A DNA stretch of 64,000 bases from an uncultured Lachnospiraceae bacterium (GCA_947176505.1 CAMWQW010000010.1:1-64000); one strand, 5' to 3'; counted from the stretch's first letter, positions 28,445 to 38,156 are shown. The notes: generated by a model from the letters alone, not told the origin. Translations and numbers: made by a program.

Positions 28445-30993
28445 GTATCATGTTCAGAAACTCCAATACCGCATTGGAAAAAGAGTTGGCGGCACAAGAT
28501 TACAAGGCGCACACTGTCAGGAACAGGCTGGCGATTCTCGCCGTTGCGCTAAGTGCAATATTACTTGGCGTTACTTTTTCGGTGGGGATTGGTTTCGTTC
28601 AGACTGCGACTCGTGCTTTTGGAGCCTCTCCGGGTCCGGGAGCGGACAGTGCAGCAATAGCAGGAGACGAGGAAATTCTTAAGAAAGTAAGACAACAGCC
28701 ACAGGTGGACTGGGCGGCATATGTGAGATGGTGCAGCAACACACGCCTTCATAATCAGGAGTTTCATCCGCTGGATGTATACCTTCTGGCGGCGGACGAA
28801 GTGCACTATGATAAAAATATGGTGGATTTGATTGTCGGAGACTATCCGGAGGAGGCGAATGAGATTCTTCTGTCGGACACTTTCTCAGAGCGGCTGGGGC
28901 TGAATCAACAGGTAGGGTTGTCCTATTCCCTTAATGTGGTGGTACAGAAGGATGGGGAGCAGGTGGAAGAGGAGATTCCCATGACAGTGTGCGGATATTA
29001 TCAGAATCCGATTAGAAACTGTGCCGATTTCTATGAGGAGATTTATACGGACGAGACGTTTATTGCTGTCTATAACCCGGAGCTGCCGGCAGGCAACGAT
29101 ACGATTTATGTGAAACTGAATAATTTGAATCCCTTGAAATTCGGGCATGACAAAGATGAAAAGCTGACCGAACTAAATGAAGCTGTGGGAGGAAACGGGA
29201 TATCGTTTAAAATGAGCGATATGACGTTAGTCGTTATCATTCCAATGTTCTTAATTATTTTGTGCATTATGTTTTGTGGATATTTCTTTATCTATAATAT
29301 CTTTGATATCTCTGTTGTAAATGATATACGATTCTACGGAGAGTTAAAGACGATAGGGATGTCTTCCAAGCAGCTTCGGCGTATGTTATTATGGCAGATG
29401 AACCGAATCGCATTTTGGGGAATCGTGCTCGGAGGACTTACAGGCAGTATCATCGGTCAGACGGCTTCCGGTAAGATTGTGGCGGTATTTGCGGAGAATA
29501 TGGCCATGTATTATCAGCCGGCGAGCGTTGCGGTGACGTTTCTGTCAGGCGGCATGTTTGCATGGCTGACACTGTTCATCAGCACCCTGAAGCCTTTCCG
29601 GATTGCATGTACCGTCTCTCCGGTGGAGGCGGCGAGATACCGTGCCAAGAAGAAAAAGGGAGTATTCTCAGTGATATCTTTTGCTTTAAGCGGCGTTTTG
29701 TTTCTGGTAATCTATACGCTGGCGATGGGATTTTCAGTGGAAATACAGATAGATAGGCGTCATAATACGGATTTTCAGATTCGTCATAAAGGAATCATAT
29801 GGGATCAGAACGAGCCTTTTATACCAATCAGCAAAGAATTGGTAGAAAAGTTACAGAATGTGGAATTTGCGGAGGATTTCAAGATTTATTATACTGCAAG
29901 GACGAAACCGGACTATATTGAACAAAATGGGACGTATTGGTATTTTACATCAGCAGAGATTACTACCGGGGGAGAAATTGCCAAAGATCAGATTGCTTAT
30001 GCCAAAAGCCTGCTTCCGGAGAAAGACACTGATGTACAGGCGGTGGAGCTCAATGAAAGAGGAAATCTGAGGGTTGGAGTGACCGGAATGGATGCAGAAG
30101 GGCTAGAAGATGAAATGCGGTGTTATACTGTGCTGGAGGGCAGCATAGATACGGATCAATTTGCACAGGGAAATTATATGGTCTATCATCGAGACGGCAG
30201 AAGCCTGAACAGGAATCAGGCGGAGGACATGGAATATGCGGTTCATGCCGGAGATGTGGTAACAGTGACTTTTTATGATGACATAGCGGACCGCTATGTG
30301 GACAAAGAGCTCACGGTTATGGCAGTTGTCCTCAAGCAGGATCCGTACGGCAGCGATAATGCGAGCAAGTCCAATATCTGGCTGACACAGGAAACTTTTC
30401 GGAGCATTTATTCCGATTATGAGAATCTTGTGGGCGCGATTACCTTCAATGGAGCGGAATATGCGAAAGACGGCAGTGCGCTTTCCGAACAGGAGAAGCA
30501 GGAAATTGTAGAGCAGGTGATGGCGGAAGACGGGAATTTTCAGTTACAGATTGATTCTGTCTATCAGGATAGGGTATATTTTACAGAGATGAAGAGAACC
30601 ATCATTGTGTTTGGGGCATTCCTGATTGCAATTGTGGGACTCATAGGGATTGCCAATATTATCAATACGGTGACCACGGACGTAATGGCGAGAAAGGTGG
30701 AATATGCCGCCATGCAGTCGATCGGCATGACGGGACGACAGATGGAGAAGGATATCTTCTATAAATATGTAGGTTATATCTTTACGGCGGCGGGGTTGGC
30801 AACTGTGGCAGGTACGGTAATCTCTTATATGGTCGGGTCGGGTGCTTTGTTTAACTTTTCGATGGCAGCATTGGTGCAGGCGGTATTGATTTTCCTGCTG
30901 TTCTCGGTGTTGTTGTGTGTGGTGATGACACGGGTATTGACAAAGGTGATGAACCGGAGATCGATCGTGGAGAGACTCCGCGAGGTTGTGTGA
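28441..30993 (+). CDS. ABC transporter permease, FtsX-like
   Basis: The 850-residue permease has an N-terminal membrane helix (about 27-50), a large outer domain (about 55-255), three helices (about 262-390), a further helix near 410-430 that starts a second large outer domain (about 435-710), and three C-terminal helices (about 720-845) in a FtsX core (GIANIINTVTTDVMARKVEY and MQSIGMTGRQMEK). The paired FtsX cores and outer domains fit a mechanotransmission pump and not a classical importer. It may export or dislodge a peptide or lipoprotein at the membrane; the substrate is unknown. Confidence 0.9.
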   Translation: MSIMFRNSNTALEKELAAQDYKAHTVRNRLAILAVALSAILLGVTFSVGIGFVQTATRAFGASPGPGADSAAIAGDEEILKKVRQQPQVDWAAYVRWCSNTRLHNQEFHPLDVYLLAADEVHYDKNMVDLIVGDYPEEANEILLSDTFSERLGLNQQVGLSYSLNVVVQKDGEQVEEEIPMTVCGYYQNPIRNCADFYEEIYTDETFIAVYNPELPAGNDTIYVKLNNLNPLKFGHDKDEKLTELNEAVGGNGISFKMSDMTLVVIIPMFLIILCIMFCGYFFIYNIFDISVVNDIRFYGELKTIGMSSKQLRRMLLWQMNRIAFWGIVLGGLTGSIIGQTASGKIVAVFAENMAMYYQPASVAVTFLSGGMFAWLTLFISTLKPFRIACTVSPVEAARYRAKKKKGVFSVISFALSGVLFLVIYTLAMGFSVEIQIDRRHNTDFQIRHKGIIWDQNEPFIPISKELVEKLQNVEFAEDFKIYYTARTKPDYIEQNGTYWYFTSAEITTGGEIAKDQIAYAKSLLPEKDTDVQAVELNERGNLRVGVTGMDAEGLEDEMRCYTVLEGSIDTDQFAQGNYMVYHRDGRSLNRNQAEDMEYAVHAGDVVTVTFYDDIADRYVDKELTVMAVVLKQDPYGSDNASKSNIWLTQETFRSIYSDYENLVGAITFNGAEYAKDGSALSEQEKQEIVEQVMAEDGNFQLQIDSVYQDRVYFTEMKRTIIVFGAFLIAIVGLIGIANIINTVTTDVMARKVEYAAMQSIGMTGRQMEKDIFYKYVGYIFTAAGLATVAGTVISYMVGSGALFNFSMAALVQAVLIFLLFSVLLCVVMTRVLTKVMNRRSIVERLREVV

Positions 30994-31042
30994 TGAAAAT
31001 ATAACATCTTTCGCTTATTCGAGTTCGTGAAACGAAGTTCAC

Positions 31043-31093
31043 AATTGAGTGAAGCTCGTAATTGAGTGAAGCTCGTAATTGAGCGAAGCTCAA
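31043..31093 (+). repeat. 17-bp tandem repeat, three copies
   Basis: AATTGAGTGAAGCTCGT is repeated at 31043, 31060 and, with small changes, 31077. The last copy forms a TTGAG-CGAAG-CTCAA hairpin just before the response regulator start at 31118. It may attenuate transcription or translation between transporter and two-component genes. No further copies were seen in the window. Confidence 0.75.
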
Positions 31094-31117
31094 TTTATGA
31101 TAGAAAGGCGCGGAATC

Positions 31118-31804
31118 ATGACAGATAAACATATTTTAGTGATAGAGGATGACAGGGCGCTAAATGCCGGGATTGCTTTTGCTTTGGGAAGAGAAGGGTA
31201 TGCGGTTCACAGCGCGTATACCCTTGTGGAGGCACAAATGCATCTAAAACAAAAGATGAATCTGATTCTGCTGGATATCAATCTGCCGGATGGAGACGGC
31301 AGGGACTTTCTGAAGAATGTTTTATCAGAACAGCCTGTCCCGGTACTTCTTCTGACGGCGAGAGATTCGGAAGCGGATATGTTGAAGGGGTTTCAGGCGG
31401 GATGCGACGATTACATTACGAAGCCTTTCTCCATGCCGGTGTTGCTTGCAAAGATTGCGGCGGTGTTAAAGCGCAGCGAGGGAGTATCGAGGCAGATTTA
31501 TGTAAGCGGAGGACTTGTATATGATTTTGAGAAAAAGTGTCTGACACAGAATGGGACGCCTGCGGAACTGACTGCCTTGGAATGCCGTCTTCTTGAATTT
31601 TTCCTGCATAACAGAGGAATTGTGTTGACGCGGGATATGCTGCTTGAAAGGGTCTGGGATGTGGATGAACGCTTTGTGGAAGATAGGACACTCAACGTTA
31701 CAATCCGCAGACTGCGCATGAAAGTGGAGGAGAACCCGGAGCATCCGGAGCATATCAAAACCGTATTTGGCATGGGTTATAAATGGGAGGACGGACAATC
31801 ATGA
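31118..31804 (+). CDS. OmpR family response regulator
   Basis: A 228-residue DNA-binding regulator. The receiver has IEDD, Asp53 in LILLDINLPDG, LLTARD, and YITKPFSMP. The winged helix has LTALECRLLEFFLHNRGIV and the terminal VFGMGYKWE. ATG 31118 has a GAAAGG-type site upstream; the longer frame from 31079 begins within the tandem repeat. It overlaps the kinase start by ATGA. With the upstream ABC genes it forms a Bce-like unit, so it probably controls the transporter operon. Confidence 0.92.
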   Translation: MTDKHILVIEDDRALNAGIAFALGREGYAVHSAYTLVEAQMHLKQKMNLILLDINLPDGDGRDFLKNVLSEQPVPVLLLTARDSEADMLKGFQAGCDDYITKPFSMPVLLAKIAAVLKRSEGVSRQIYVSGGLVYDFEKKCLTQNGTPAELTALECRLLEFFLHNRGIVLTRDMLLERVWDVDERFVEDRTLNVTIRRLRMKVEENPEHPEHIKTVFGMGYKWEDGQS

Positions 31805-32880
31805 AGCGGGAATTTCTATCTAAGCTGCGTAAAGATACGGATATCATATGGAAAGGCGGTATGGGCATGTTGCTCATACTGCTTTTCCTGTGCATAGCAC
31901 TTTTATGGACAGCAAGGCAGAGTGGCAGTTTGTACGACGAGACGGACTTGTGCATAAAACTGATGGTTGCGTATGGTACAATATGTCTGGTGCTTTTGAC
32001 GGCAATTTATTATGCGGTTGCGAGAAGGGTGAGTGACACGCTTTACAAGTTTGGCGACTGTCTTGAGTGTCTGGAGAGAGGGCAGCCGGAGAATGTATTT
32101 CCTGCCTTGGAGGATACCATTCTATCAAGGCTGCAGGGGCAGCTTATGCGGCTTTATGATATTCTGCACTCTTATGAGGAACGAGAAAAACAGATGCGCA
32201 GGCAGCTTGACGAGAATATAGGAGATTTGGTGCATCAGCTTAATACACCGATTACAAACATCAGGATATATGCCGGATTTTTGGAACGGGATGATTTGAC
32301 AGCGGAAGAGAAAAAAAGCTTTACAAAGTGTCTGGAGGAGCAGGCGCAGAAACTGTCATGGCTTGGGGAGAGCTTTTCCAAGATTTCCCGTCTGGAAATG
32401 GGAATAATCCGTATAAATCCGGATAAGCAGAATTTACAGACGATGATTTTGCGCGCTGTGGGGCAGGTTATGGAAAAAGCGAGGCAAAAAGATATGAATG
32501 TTGAGCTAAGAGGCGATGTGCAGGAGGAAGTATTGGCGGACGCTAAATGGACGTCGGAGGCAATTTTCAATGTGCTGGACAATGCAGTGAAGTATGGGGA
32601 TAATGGCAGTGAAATTGAGATTGAGGCAGTGAAGATGACAAACTATATCGGTGTTGCAGTCAGAAACAGCGGAACAGTAATTGACGAGGAAGAGTATCAT
32701 CATCTTTTTAAACGTTTCTATAGAGGAAAAGGAAGTGAGATGACGGAAGGCTCAGGTCTGGGATTGTATATTGTACGAAGAATTTTGGAAGATGAGAAGG
32801 GATATGTCACGGTGGGCAAAACTCATGACGGGAGGACGGAATTTGTCATGTATTTATATCAGAGACAATTTATACCGTAA
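31801..32880 (+). CDS. Sensor histidine kinase
   Basis: The 359-residue product has two membrane helices (about 20-42 and 55-75) with a very short outer loop, a linker, the H-box DLVHQLNTPITNIRIY with the phospho-His near 145, the N-box AIFNVLDNAVKYG, and EGSGLGLYIVRRI. The tiny sensor loop is typical of intramembrane-sensing kinases of peptide-antibiotic modules, which read out the state of their partner ABC transporter. The H-box carries Gln-Leu where many kinases have Glu/Asp-Leu/Ile (HQLNTP). The upstream regulator and transporter support a functional unit. Confidence 0.9.
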   Translation: MKREFLSKLRKDTDIIWKGGMGMLLILLFLCIALLWTARQSGSLYDETDLCIKLMVAYGTICLVLLTAIYYAVARRVSDTLYKFGDCLECLERGQPENVFPALEDTILSRLQGQLMRLYDILHSYEEREKQMRRQLDENIGDLVHQLNTPITNIRIYAGFLERDDLTAEEKKSFTKCLEEQAQKLSWLGESFSKISRLEMGIIRINPDKQNLQTMILRAVGQVMEKARQKDMNVELRGDVQEEVLADAKWTSEAIFNVLDNAVKYGDNGSEIEIEAVKMTNYIGVAVRNSGTVIDEEEYHHLFKRFYRGKGSEMTEGSGLGLYIVRRILEDEKGYVTVGKTHDGRTEFVMYLYQRQFIP

Positions 32881-32903
32881 AAAATGTAATATGTTCCATA
32901 AAG

Positions 32904-32932
32904 TTGGATTCTTCTTTCTTTTTTGATATAAT
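32904..32932 (+). promoter_or_regulatory. Promoter of the GGDEF gene
   Basis: TTGGAT at 32904-32909, 17-base spacer, TATAAT at 32927-32932. The message would start near 32939 and include the repeats at 32930-32979. Confidence 0.7.
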
Positions 32933-32979
32933 AAACGCAAGTTTGCAAGTTTGGAATAAACGCAAGCTTGGCAGTTTGC
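32930..32979 (+). repeat. 25-bp imperfect tandem repeat in 5' leader
   Basis: Two copies of AATAAACGCAAG-(T/C)-TTG-(C/G)-(A/C)-AGTTTG(G/C)-like sequence start at 32930 and 32955. The second copy can fold as ACGCAA / TTGCGT with a ten-base loop. It overlaps the -10 box and lies just downstream of it, so it may be an operator or an RNA element. Confidence 0.65.
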
Positions 32980-33032
32980 GTTACAATAAAGGACGCTTAT
33001 CAGTCGGAAAATAGAGAGGAAAAGTATAGGTT

Positions 33033-34394
33033 ATGGGACGAGACACATTATTGGAACAGAATTGGTCTGTGTCAAAACTGTGGGAATTTTATGAGGAACT
33101 GGGTGAGATTGTATATGTTGCAGATATTGACAGTCATGACCTGATATATATGAACAGGAAAGCGAGGGAAATATACGGCGTAAATGATATAAAAGATATC
33201 AAAGGAAAGAAATGTTACGAGATATTGTCAGGAAGTTGCGCACCCTGTGCATGCTGTAACCATGACAGGCTTAAAGAAGGATTTTTCCTTGAGGAAGTGC
33301 GTTACATTCCGATTATCAGGAAAAAAATGGTATTAAAAGATACTGTAGTCGAAGAAAACGGCAGGAGATATCGTTTCGAGCTGGCAGTGGATTTAGGGGC
33401 GTGGGAGCAGCAGAATATAGGCTATGAAGCTAATGAAGCCATGGTCAATGAAGGACTAAGGCTTGCGTTGGCAGCGCACACACCAGAACAGTCAATTGAT
33501 GTTTTGCTGGAATATTTAGGGCAGTCTTTGCAGAGTGAGAGAGTTTATATTTTTGAGGAAAGTGGCAGGAAGATGGTCAATAACACCTATGAATGGTGTG
33601 CAAACGATGTCATTCCCCAGAAAGAAAACCTTCAGGATGTGCCTTTTGAAGTCGTAAGCATGTGGTATCAGAGATTTGTCAAAGGCGAAAGTGTTATCAT
33701 TAAAAATGTGGAAAATATTAAGGAAGAAGATGCTGCCGTATATGAGTATCTGACGCCACAGAAGATACGGTCCTTGGTAGTGACTCCTCTGGTCAATGAG
33801 GGCGAGATTATCGGATTCTATGGCGTGGATAATCCGCCTGAGAAATTTTTGGAACATATTACAACGCTGCTTCAGATACTAGGACATTTCCTTGTAGCGC
33901 TCATACACAGAAGGAATCAGATGCGAAGGCTCGAAGAGCTATGCTTTGAGGATCAATTGACCGGAATCGGTAACAGACATGCAGTTCATGATTACTTTGA
34001 GAAAATAGACTCCGGTCGTAGTGTCGGAATTTTGTATTGTGACGTGATGGGACTAAAAAAGATGAATGACAGCATGGGACATAAAGCAGGCGATCAGTTG
34101 TTAATCCGTTCGAGCGAATGCCTGAAGAAAGTATTCAAAGAGTATGAGCTTTTCCGGGTGGGCGGAGACGAGTTCCTTGCAGTGTGTGCCGGGATTGAAG
34201 AGCAGGAACTGAACAGAAGGATGGAACAGTTAAAGTGCGAGATGAAAGAGCATAATGCTCCTATGGCGCTTGGCAGTGTATGGCGTGCTGAGAGCAAAGA
34301 ACAGATGGATAAACTGCTTACGCTTGCGGATGACAGAATGTATGAGAATAAGAGGAAGTTGTACGCTACCGAGTATAAGGAGATGGCGCGATAA
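33033..34394 (+). CDS. PAS-GAF-GGDEF diguanylate cyclase
   Basis: The 453-residue cytosolic protein makes cyclic di-GMP from two GTP. Order: PAS domain (about 15-120) with DLIYMNRKAREIYG and a Cys cluster CAPCACC near 73-79, a GAF-like domain (about 135-295), and GGDEF domain (about 305-450) with DQLTGIGNRHA, CDVMGLKKMND and the active-site signature RVGGDEFL. The active site is intact. No RxxD inhibitory site is evident five residues before GGDEF. The PAS Cys cluster may hold a metal or respond to redox; this is inference. No c-di-GMP effector is next to it. Confidence 0.92.
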   Translation: MGRDTLLEQNWSVSKLWEFYEELGEIVYVADIDSHDLIYMNRKAREIYGVNDIKDIKGKKCYEILSGSCAPCACCNHDRLKEGFFLEEVRYIPIIRKKMVLKDTVVEENGRRYRFELAVDLGAWEQQNIGYEANEAMVNEGLRLALAAHTPEQSIDVLLEYLGQSLQSERVYIFEESGRKMVNNTYEWCANDVIPQKENLQDVPFEVVSMWYQRFVKGESVIIKNVENIKEEDAAVYEYLTPQKIRSLVVTPLVNEGEIIGFYGVDNPPEKFLEHITTLLQILGHFLVALIHRRNQMRRLEELCFEDQLTGIGNRHAVHDYFEKIDSGRSVGILYCDVMGLKKMNDSMGHKAGDQLLIRSSECLKKVFKEYELFRVGGDEFLAVCAGIEEQELNRRMEQLKCEMKEHNAPMALGSVWRAESKEQMDKLLTLADDRMYENKRKLYATEYKEMAR

Positions 34395-34495
34395 GCGGGT
34401 GCAGTATAATGGCACGGCGAGAAGGAAACGTAAGAGGACATGGCAAAATAATATGCGGTGTCAGAAATTACATAGGATAGGAGCATGAGAAAGCC

Positions 34496-35146
34496 ATGAG
34501 AAAAAAGGAATTGGCGTTGGAAGTCATAGAGAGGCTGAAAAGAGAATATCCTGACGCGGGATGCTCATTGGAATATGATCAGGCATGGAAGCTGCTTGTC
34601 AGTGTGCGTTTGGCAGCGCAATGTACCGATGCGAGAGTCAATGTCGTAGTTGAGAAATTGTATGAAAAATATCCTGACGTGACATCGCTTGCCGCAGCTC
34701 CGGTGGAAGAAATCGAGAAAATCGTACACCCTTGCGGATTGGGAAACAGTAAGGCTAGGGATATCAGTGCCTGCATGAAAATGCTGCAGGAGGAATATGG
34801 CGGTAAAGTGCCGGATGATTTTGATGCACTCTTAAAACTGCCCGGAGTAGGAAGGAAGAGCGCTAACCTGATTATGGGGGACGTGTTCGGCAAGCCCGCT
34901 ATTGTGACGGATACCCACTGCATCCGGCTGTGTAACCGAATCGGACTGGTAGATAATATCAAAGAACCTAAGAAAGTGGAGATGGCGTTGTGGAAAATCA
35001 TTCCGCCGAATGAGGGGAATGATTTCTGCCATAGGCTCGTCTGGCACGGCAGAGAAGTGTGCACAGCCAGAACTAAACCATATTGTGATAAATGCTGCTT
35101 GCAGGATATCTGTAAGCAGCAGGGAGTCAGGGCAGCGGAACACTGA
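34496..35146 (+). CDS. nth: Endonuclease III
   Basis: A DNA glycosylase/AP lyase removing oxidised pyrimidines. The 216-residue product has the helix-hairpin-helix LPGVGRKSANLI with catalytic Lys, the catalytic Asp in VTDTHC, and the C-terminal 4Fe-4S loop with Cys in CTARTKPYCDKCCLQDIC. The first two cluster Cys are seven residues apart where E. coli has six. The gene ends 20 bases inside the 3' end of the convergent AraC-type gene. Confidence 0.95.
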   Translation: MRKKELALEVIERLKREYPDAGCSLEYDQAWKLLVSVRLAAQCTDARVNVVVEKLYEKYPDVTSLAAAPVEEIEKIVHPCGLGNSKARDISACMKMLQEEYGGKVPDDFDALLKLPGVGRKSANLIMGDVFGKPAIVTDTHCIRLCNRIGLVDNIKEPKKVEMALWKIIPPNEGNDFCHRLVWHGREVCTARTKPYCDKCCLQDICKQQGVRAAEH

Positions 35147-36197
35147 AGGGTCCGCTGCTTGACGTTTCGCCGGACAGGACTTTGTGTGTTCTGTAGTATG
35201 TGGGAGTACATCCCAGAAATTTTTTAAATAATTTATTAAAGTAACTTGTATTGTTAAATCCTACTGACAGGGCCAAATCAGCGATGGAGGTTGGCTCGTC
35301 GGTATGTTCCATCATTTTCTTGGTCGCCTCAAAGATACGGTATTTCATTAAGTATTCAAAAGGCGTCATCTGTAAAGTGCGCGCAAAACAGCGACAGCAT
35401 TCACTTTTACTGATATGTACGCTGTTGGCAATCTCATCTAAAGAGATTGGTTCTGCGTGATGCGTTCTAATATAGAGCATCGCTTGCTTTACCCGTTGCT
35501 CATCGAGAGACACATGAGGCGGAGGTGCAGTTTCCTGCTGCGGGAGTCTGCTGATCAGTTCCGACCAGAAGCGGCATAGATATCCCTTAGTAGATATTTC
35601 ATAACCGAAAGGTTTTGTCATATTGACGGCGATAACATCGTTGACGGCGTCTATAATGCGTTCGTGCCATGCGTTTGTTTCATCTAAAACAAGCATTTTG
35701 AACAGACGGAAATTCTGAATAGGAAGCAGAAACTGAGTTTGCAGGTAACTGCTTCTGTGCCCGAACAGGAAATCCGGATGAAATACAACGGAATAGAAGG
35801 TACAGTTCTCCTTATTCAGAGAATGAATGGAGTGCATAACATTCTGGTTAATGATAATGCCTTGTCCGGGTTTCAATGTATAGGATGTATCATCCGTAGA
35901 TACTTCGGCAAACCCGTTATTGATTATCAGGATTTCCATTTCTTCGTGCCAGTGCCAGCGAATCCTGTTCATGTAAGACTTGCGAAGGTCAAGATAGAAG
36001 ACATTAACGGGATAGTCCAATGTTCCGAAATCATTCTGCTCGTAACGCCTGCTATGGGCAGCGAGTATCTCTTCCGTCTCAGCTTCGCAGAGCACTTTCT
36101 TATTGGAGACGGATTCTTCAATCGGCGCTGATTCTTTTGTGTTATGGATTACAGTAGTGTCTGTATCCGTATTTTTGACAACTGTGGATACGTTCAT
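35127..36197 (-). CDS. AraC family transcriptional regulator
   Basis: A 356-residue regulator with an N-terminal cupin sensor domain (about 60-165: HWHEEMEILIINNGFAEVS, LKPGQGIIINQNVMHSIHS) and a C-terminal AraC DNA-binding domain (about 240-345) with two helix-turn-helix motifs, ISLDEIANSVHISKSECCR and SIADLALSVGFNNTSYFNK. This build is typical of carbohydrate-sensing regulators. GAGGA precedes the ATG. It is divergent from the subtilase gene and overlaps nth tail to tail; no sugar genes are adjacent, so its targets are unknown. Confidence 0.92.
   Translation of the reverse strand: MNVSTVVKNTDTDTTVIHNTKESAPIEESVSNKKVLCEAETEEILAAHSRRYEQNDFGTLDYPVNVFYLDLRKSYMNRIRWHWHEEMEILIINNGFAEVSTDDTSYTLKPGQGIIINQNVMHSIHSLNKENCTFYSVVFHPDFLFGHRSSYLQTQFLLPIQNFRLFKMLVLDETNAWHERIIDAVNDVIAVNMTKPFGYEISTKGYLCRFWSELISRLPQQETAPPPHVSLDEQRVKQAMLYIRTHHAEPISLDEIANSVHISKSECCRCFARTLQMTPFEYLMKYRIFEATKKMMEHTDEPTSIADLALSVGFNNTSYFNKLFKKFLGCTPTYYRTHKVLSGETSSSGPFSVPLP
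35132..35160. terminator. Hairpin shared by nth and AraC 3' ends
   Basis: GCAGCGGA at 35132-35139 pairs with TCCGCTGC at 35151-35158 around an 11-base loop. It lies in the coding overlap of the two convergent genes and could end both messages. No long T-run is present. Confidence 0.55.
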
Positions 36198-36359
36198 GAC
36201 CGTCCTCTGTCTTTCTGAAATAAGATATTCTTCCGTATTTCCGAATTTACCGCGATACGCGGCGATTCATAAGTATATACATAATCTTAGCACGAACAGA
36301 TATGAGAGTCAAAGCATGTTTCGGCATATCTATATGGTAAGGAAGCATCGTATAAGTCT

Positions 36360-38156
36360 ATGGCTTATGGACAGGTACACAAAAATATGGATTCTCAAAA
36401 AAATGAAAATCTTCTAAATCTGGCGCTTGATACGCCGGAAGCAGAGCGGGAGAGGTCTTTGGAACTGAACGTAGGGTTTGATACTGTGGAGAAAACATGG
36501 GAAGTAATCGTAAAATATCATGGTTCTTTACAAAAATTGGCAGGACGGGGAATTATTGTGGAAGAATTGATTGCGGGTTATGCAATCCTGACGGTGCCGG
36601 AATCGGAAATGGACATTTTAGCCGAAACGGAGCAGATAGAATATGTGGAAAAGCCCAAACGACTTTTTTTCTCAGGTTTAGCCGGAAACAGCGCATCTTG
36701 CTATGCACCGGGCAGTCAGCTGTTCGGCTCGTTGACCGGCAAAGGCGTGTTGGTGGCAGTGATAGATTCAGGCATCAGCTATTGGAATCAGGATTTTCGC
36801 AAGGCGGACGGGACTACCCGGATATTGTATCTGTGGGATCAGGTGCTTGGCAGGGAATTTGACAGCGTGCAGATTAACGAGGCGCTGGCAGCAGGCAGCA
36901 GACAGCAGGCTCAGCAGATTGTTCCCAGTATTGATACAACGGGACACGGGACGGCAGTGGCAGGTATTGCAGCAGGGGGAGGCGGTACGGGTGGTATAGC
37001 TTATGCCGGTGTTGCACGCGAGAGCGACTTGTTGATTGTACGTCTTGGAACACCGCGGGCGGAGTCTTTTCCGAGGACCACGGAGTTAATGCGCGCACTG
37101 ACTTATGCGGTCAATAAGGCGATTGAATTGCAGATGCCCGTAGCGATTAACTTAAGTTTCGGAAATACCTACGGCGCTCATAATGGTACATCCCTGTTGG
37201 AAAGATTTCTGGATAATGCATCCGAGATTGGTCGCAGTGTAGTCTGTGTAGGTAGTGGCAACGAAGGTGCATCGGGCGGACATGTGGGCGGTAATGTAGC
37301 AGTGACCAGATCAGTCGATATATTTGACAGAAGTGTCACTGGAAATATGACACGCGTGGAGCTAGTGGTTGGAGACTATGAAACAGGCGTAAATATACAG
37401 CTTTGGAAGGAATATACAGACCGGTATGCTGTCATCTTAGTGTCACCCACCGGAAGCTATCTGATTGTGGATACTGACCGACCGGGTAAACAGACATTTC
37501 AGCTTGAAGAGACAGAGATTCTGTTGTATAACGGGGAACCGGCGCCGTATCTTACCAGTCAAGAGATTTATTTTGATCTGCTCCCGACAGCGAACGGTCG
37601 CTATGTAAATAGCGGAGTGTGGACTTTTCTGTTGGAGCCGATAGAGACTGTTACAGGTAATTACACATTTTATCTGCCTTCCGGTACGGTACGCAATGCG
37701 CAGACGCGTTTTGTCAGACCGACGCCGGACGTGACATTGACAATTCCCTCAACTGCCTCCAAAGTAATTACGGTGGGTGCATATGACCCTGTCTACGAGT
37801 CTTATGCAGACTTTTCCGGAAGAGGCTATTTATATCAGGAACAGGTTAACAGCCGCACTTCGGATTCTTTTGTGAAGCCGGATTTGGTAGCTCCGGGTGT
37901 AGGTGTGGCAGCGCCTAACAGAGACGGCGGGTATTCTACGGTGACGGGGACATCTTTTGCAACGCCTTTTGTGACAGGAGCTGCCGCGCTTCTGATGCAG
38001 TGGGGGATTGTAGAGGGGAATGATCCGTATTTGTACGGGGAGAAGGTGAAGGCGTATCTGCGGAAGGGAGCACAGCCAATCCGGGGGGAGACGCAGTATC
38101 CGAATTCGAGAGTAGGGTATGGGGCGTTGTGTGTGGAAGGTAGTTTGCCGGGGTAG
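36360..38156 (+). CDS. S8 family subtilase (CspA/CspB-like)
   Basis: The 598-residue serine protease has a prodomain-like N-terminus (about 30-110) ending in YVEKPKRLFF, then the catalytic Asp in VAVIDSGISY, His in DTTGHGTAVAGIAAG and Ser in GTSFATPFVTGAAAL, with a large jellyroll-type insert between His and Ser (about 320-460) as in clostridial Csp proteases. All three triad residues are present. No signal peptide is seen, which also fits Csp-type proteins that act in spore germination. The start may instead be ATG 36390; neither has a strong ribosome binding site. A germination role is inferred from similarity only. Confidence 0.88.
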   Translation: MAYGQVHKNMDSQKNENLLNLALDTPEAERERSLELNVGFDTVEKTWEVIVKYHGSLQKLAGRGIIVEELIAGYAILTVPESEMDILAETEQIEYVEKPKRLFFSGLAGNSASCYAPGSQLFGSLTGKGVLVAVIDSGISYWNQDFRKADGTTRILYLWDQVLGREFDSVQINEALAAGSRQQAQQIVPSIDTTGHGTAVAGIAAGGGGTGGIAYAGVARESDLLIVRLGTPRAESFPRTTELMRALTYAVNKAIELQMPVAINLSFGNTYGAHNGTSLLERFLDNASEIGRSVVCVGSGNEGASGGHVGGNVAVTRSVDIFDRSVTGNMTRVELVVGDYETGVNIQLWKEYTDRYAVILVSPTGSYLIVDTDRPGKQTFQLEETEILLYNGEPAPYLTSQEIYFDLLPTANGRYVNSGVWTFLLEPIETVTGNYTFYLPSGTVRNAQTRFVRPTPDVTLTIPSTASKVITVGAYDPVYESYADFSGRGYLYQEQVNSRTSDSFVKPDLVAPGVGVAAPNRDGGYSTVTGTSFATPFVTGAAALLMQWGIVEGNDPYLYGEKVKAYLRKGAQPIRGETQYPNSRVGYGALCVEGSLPG

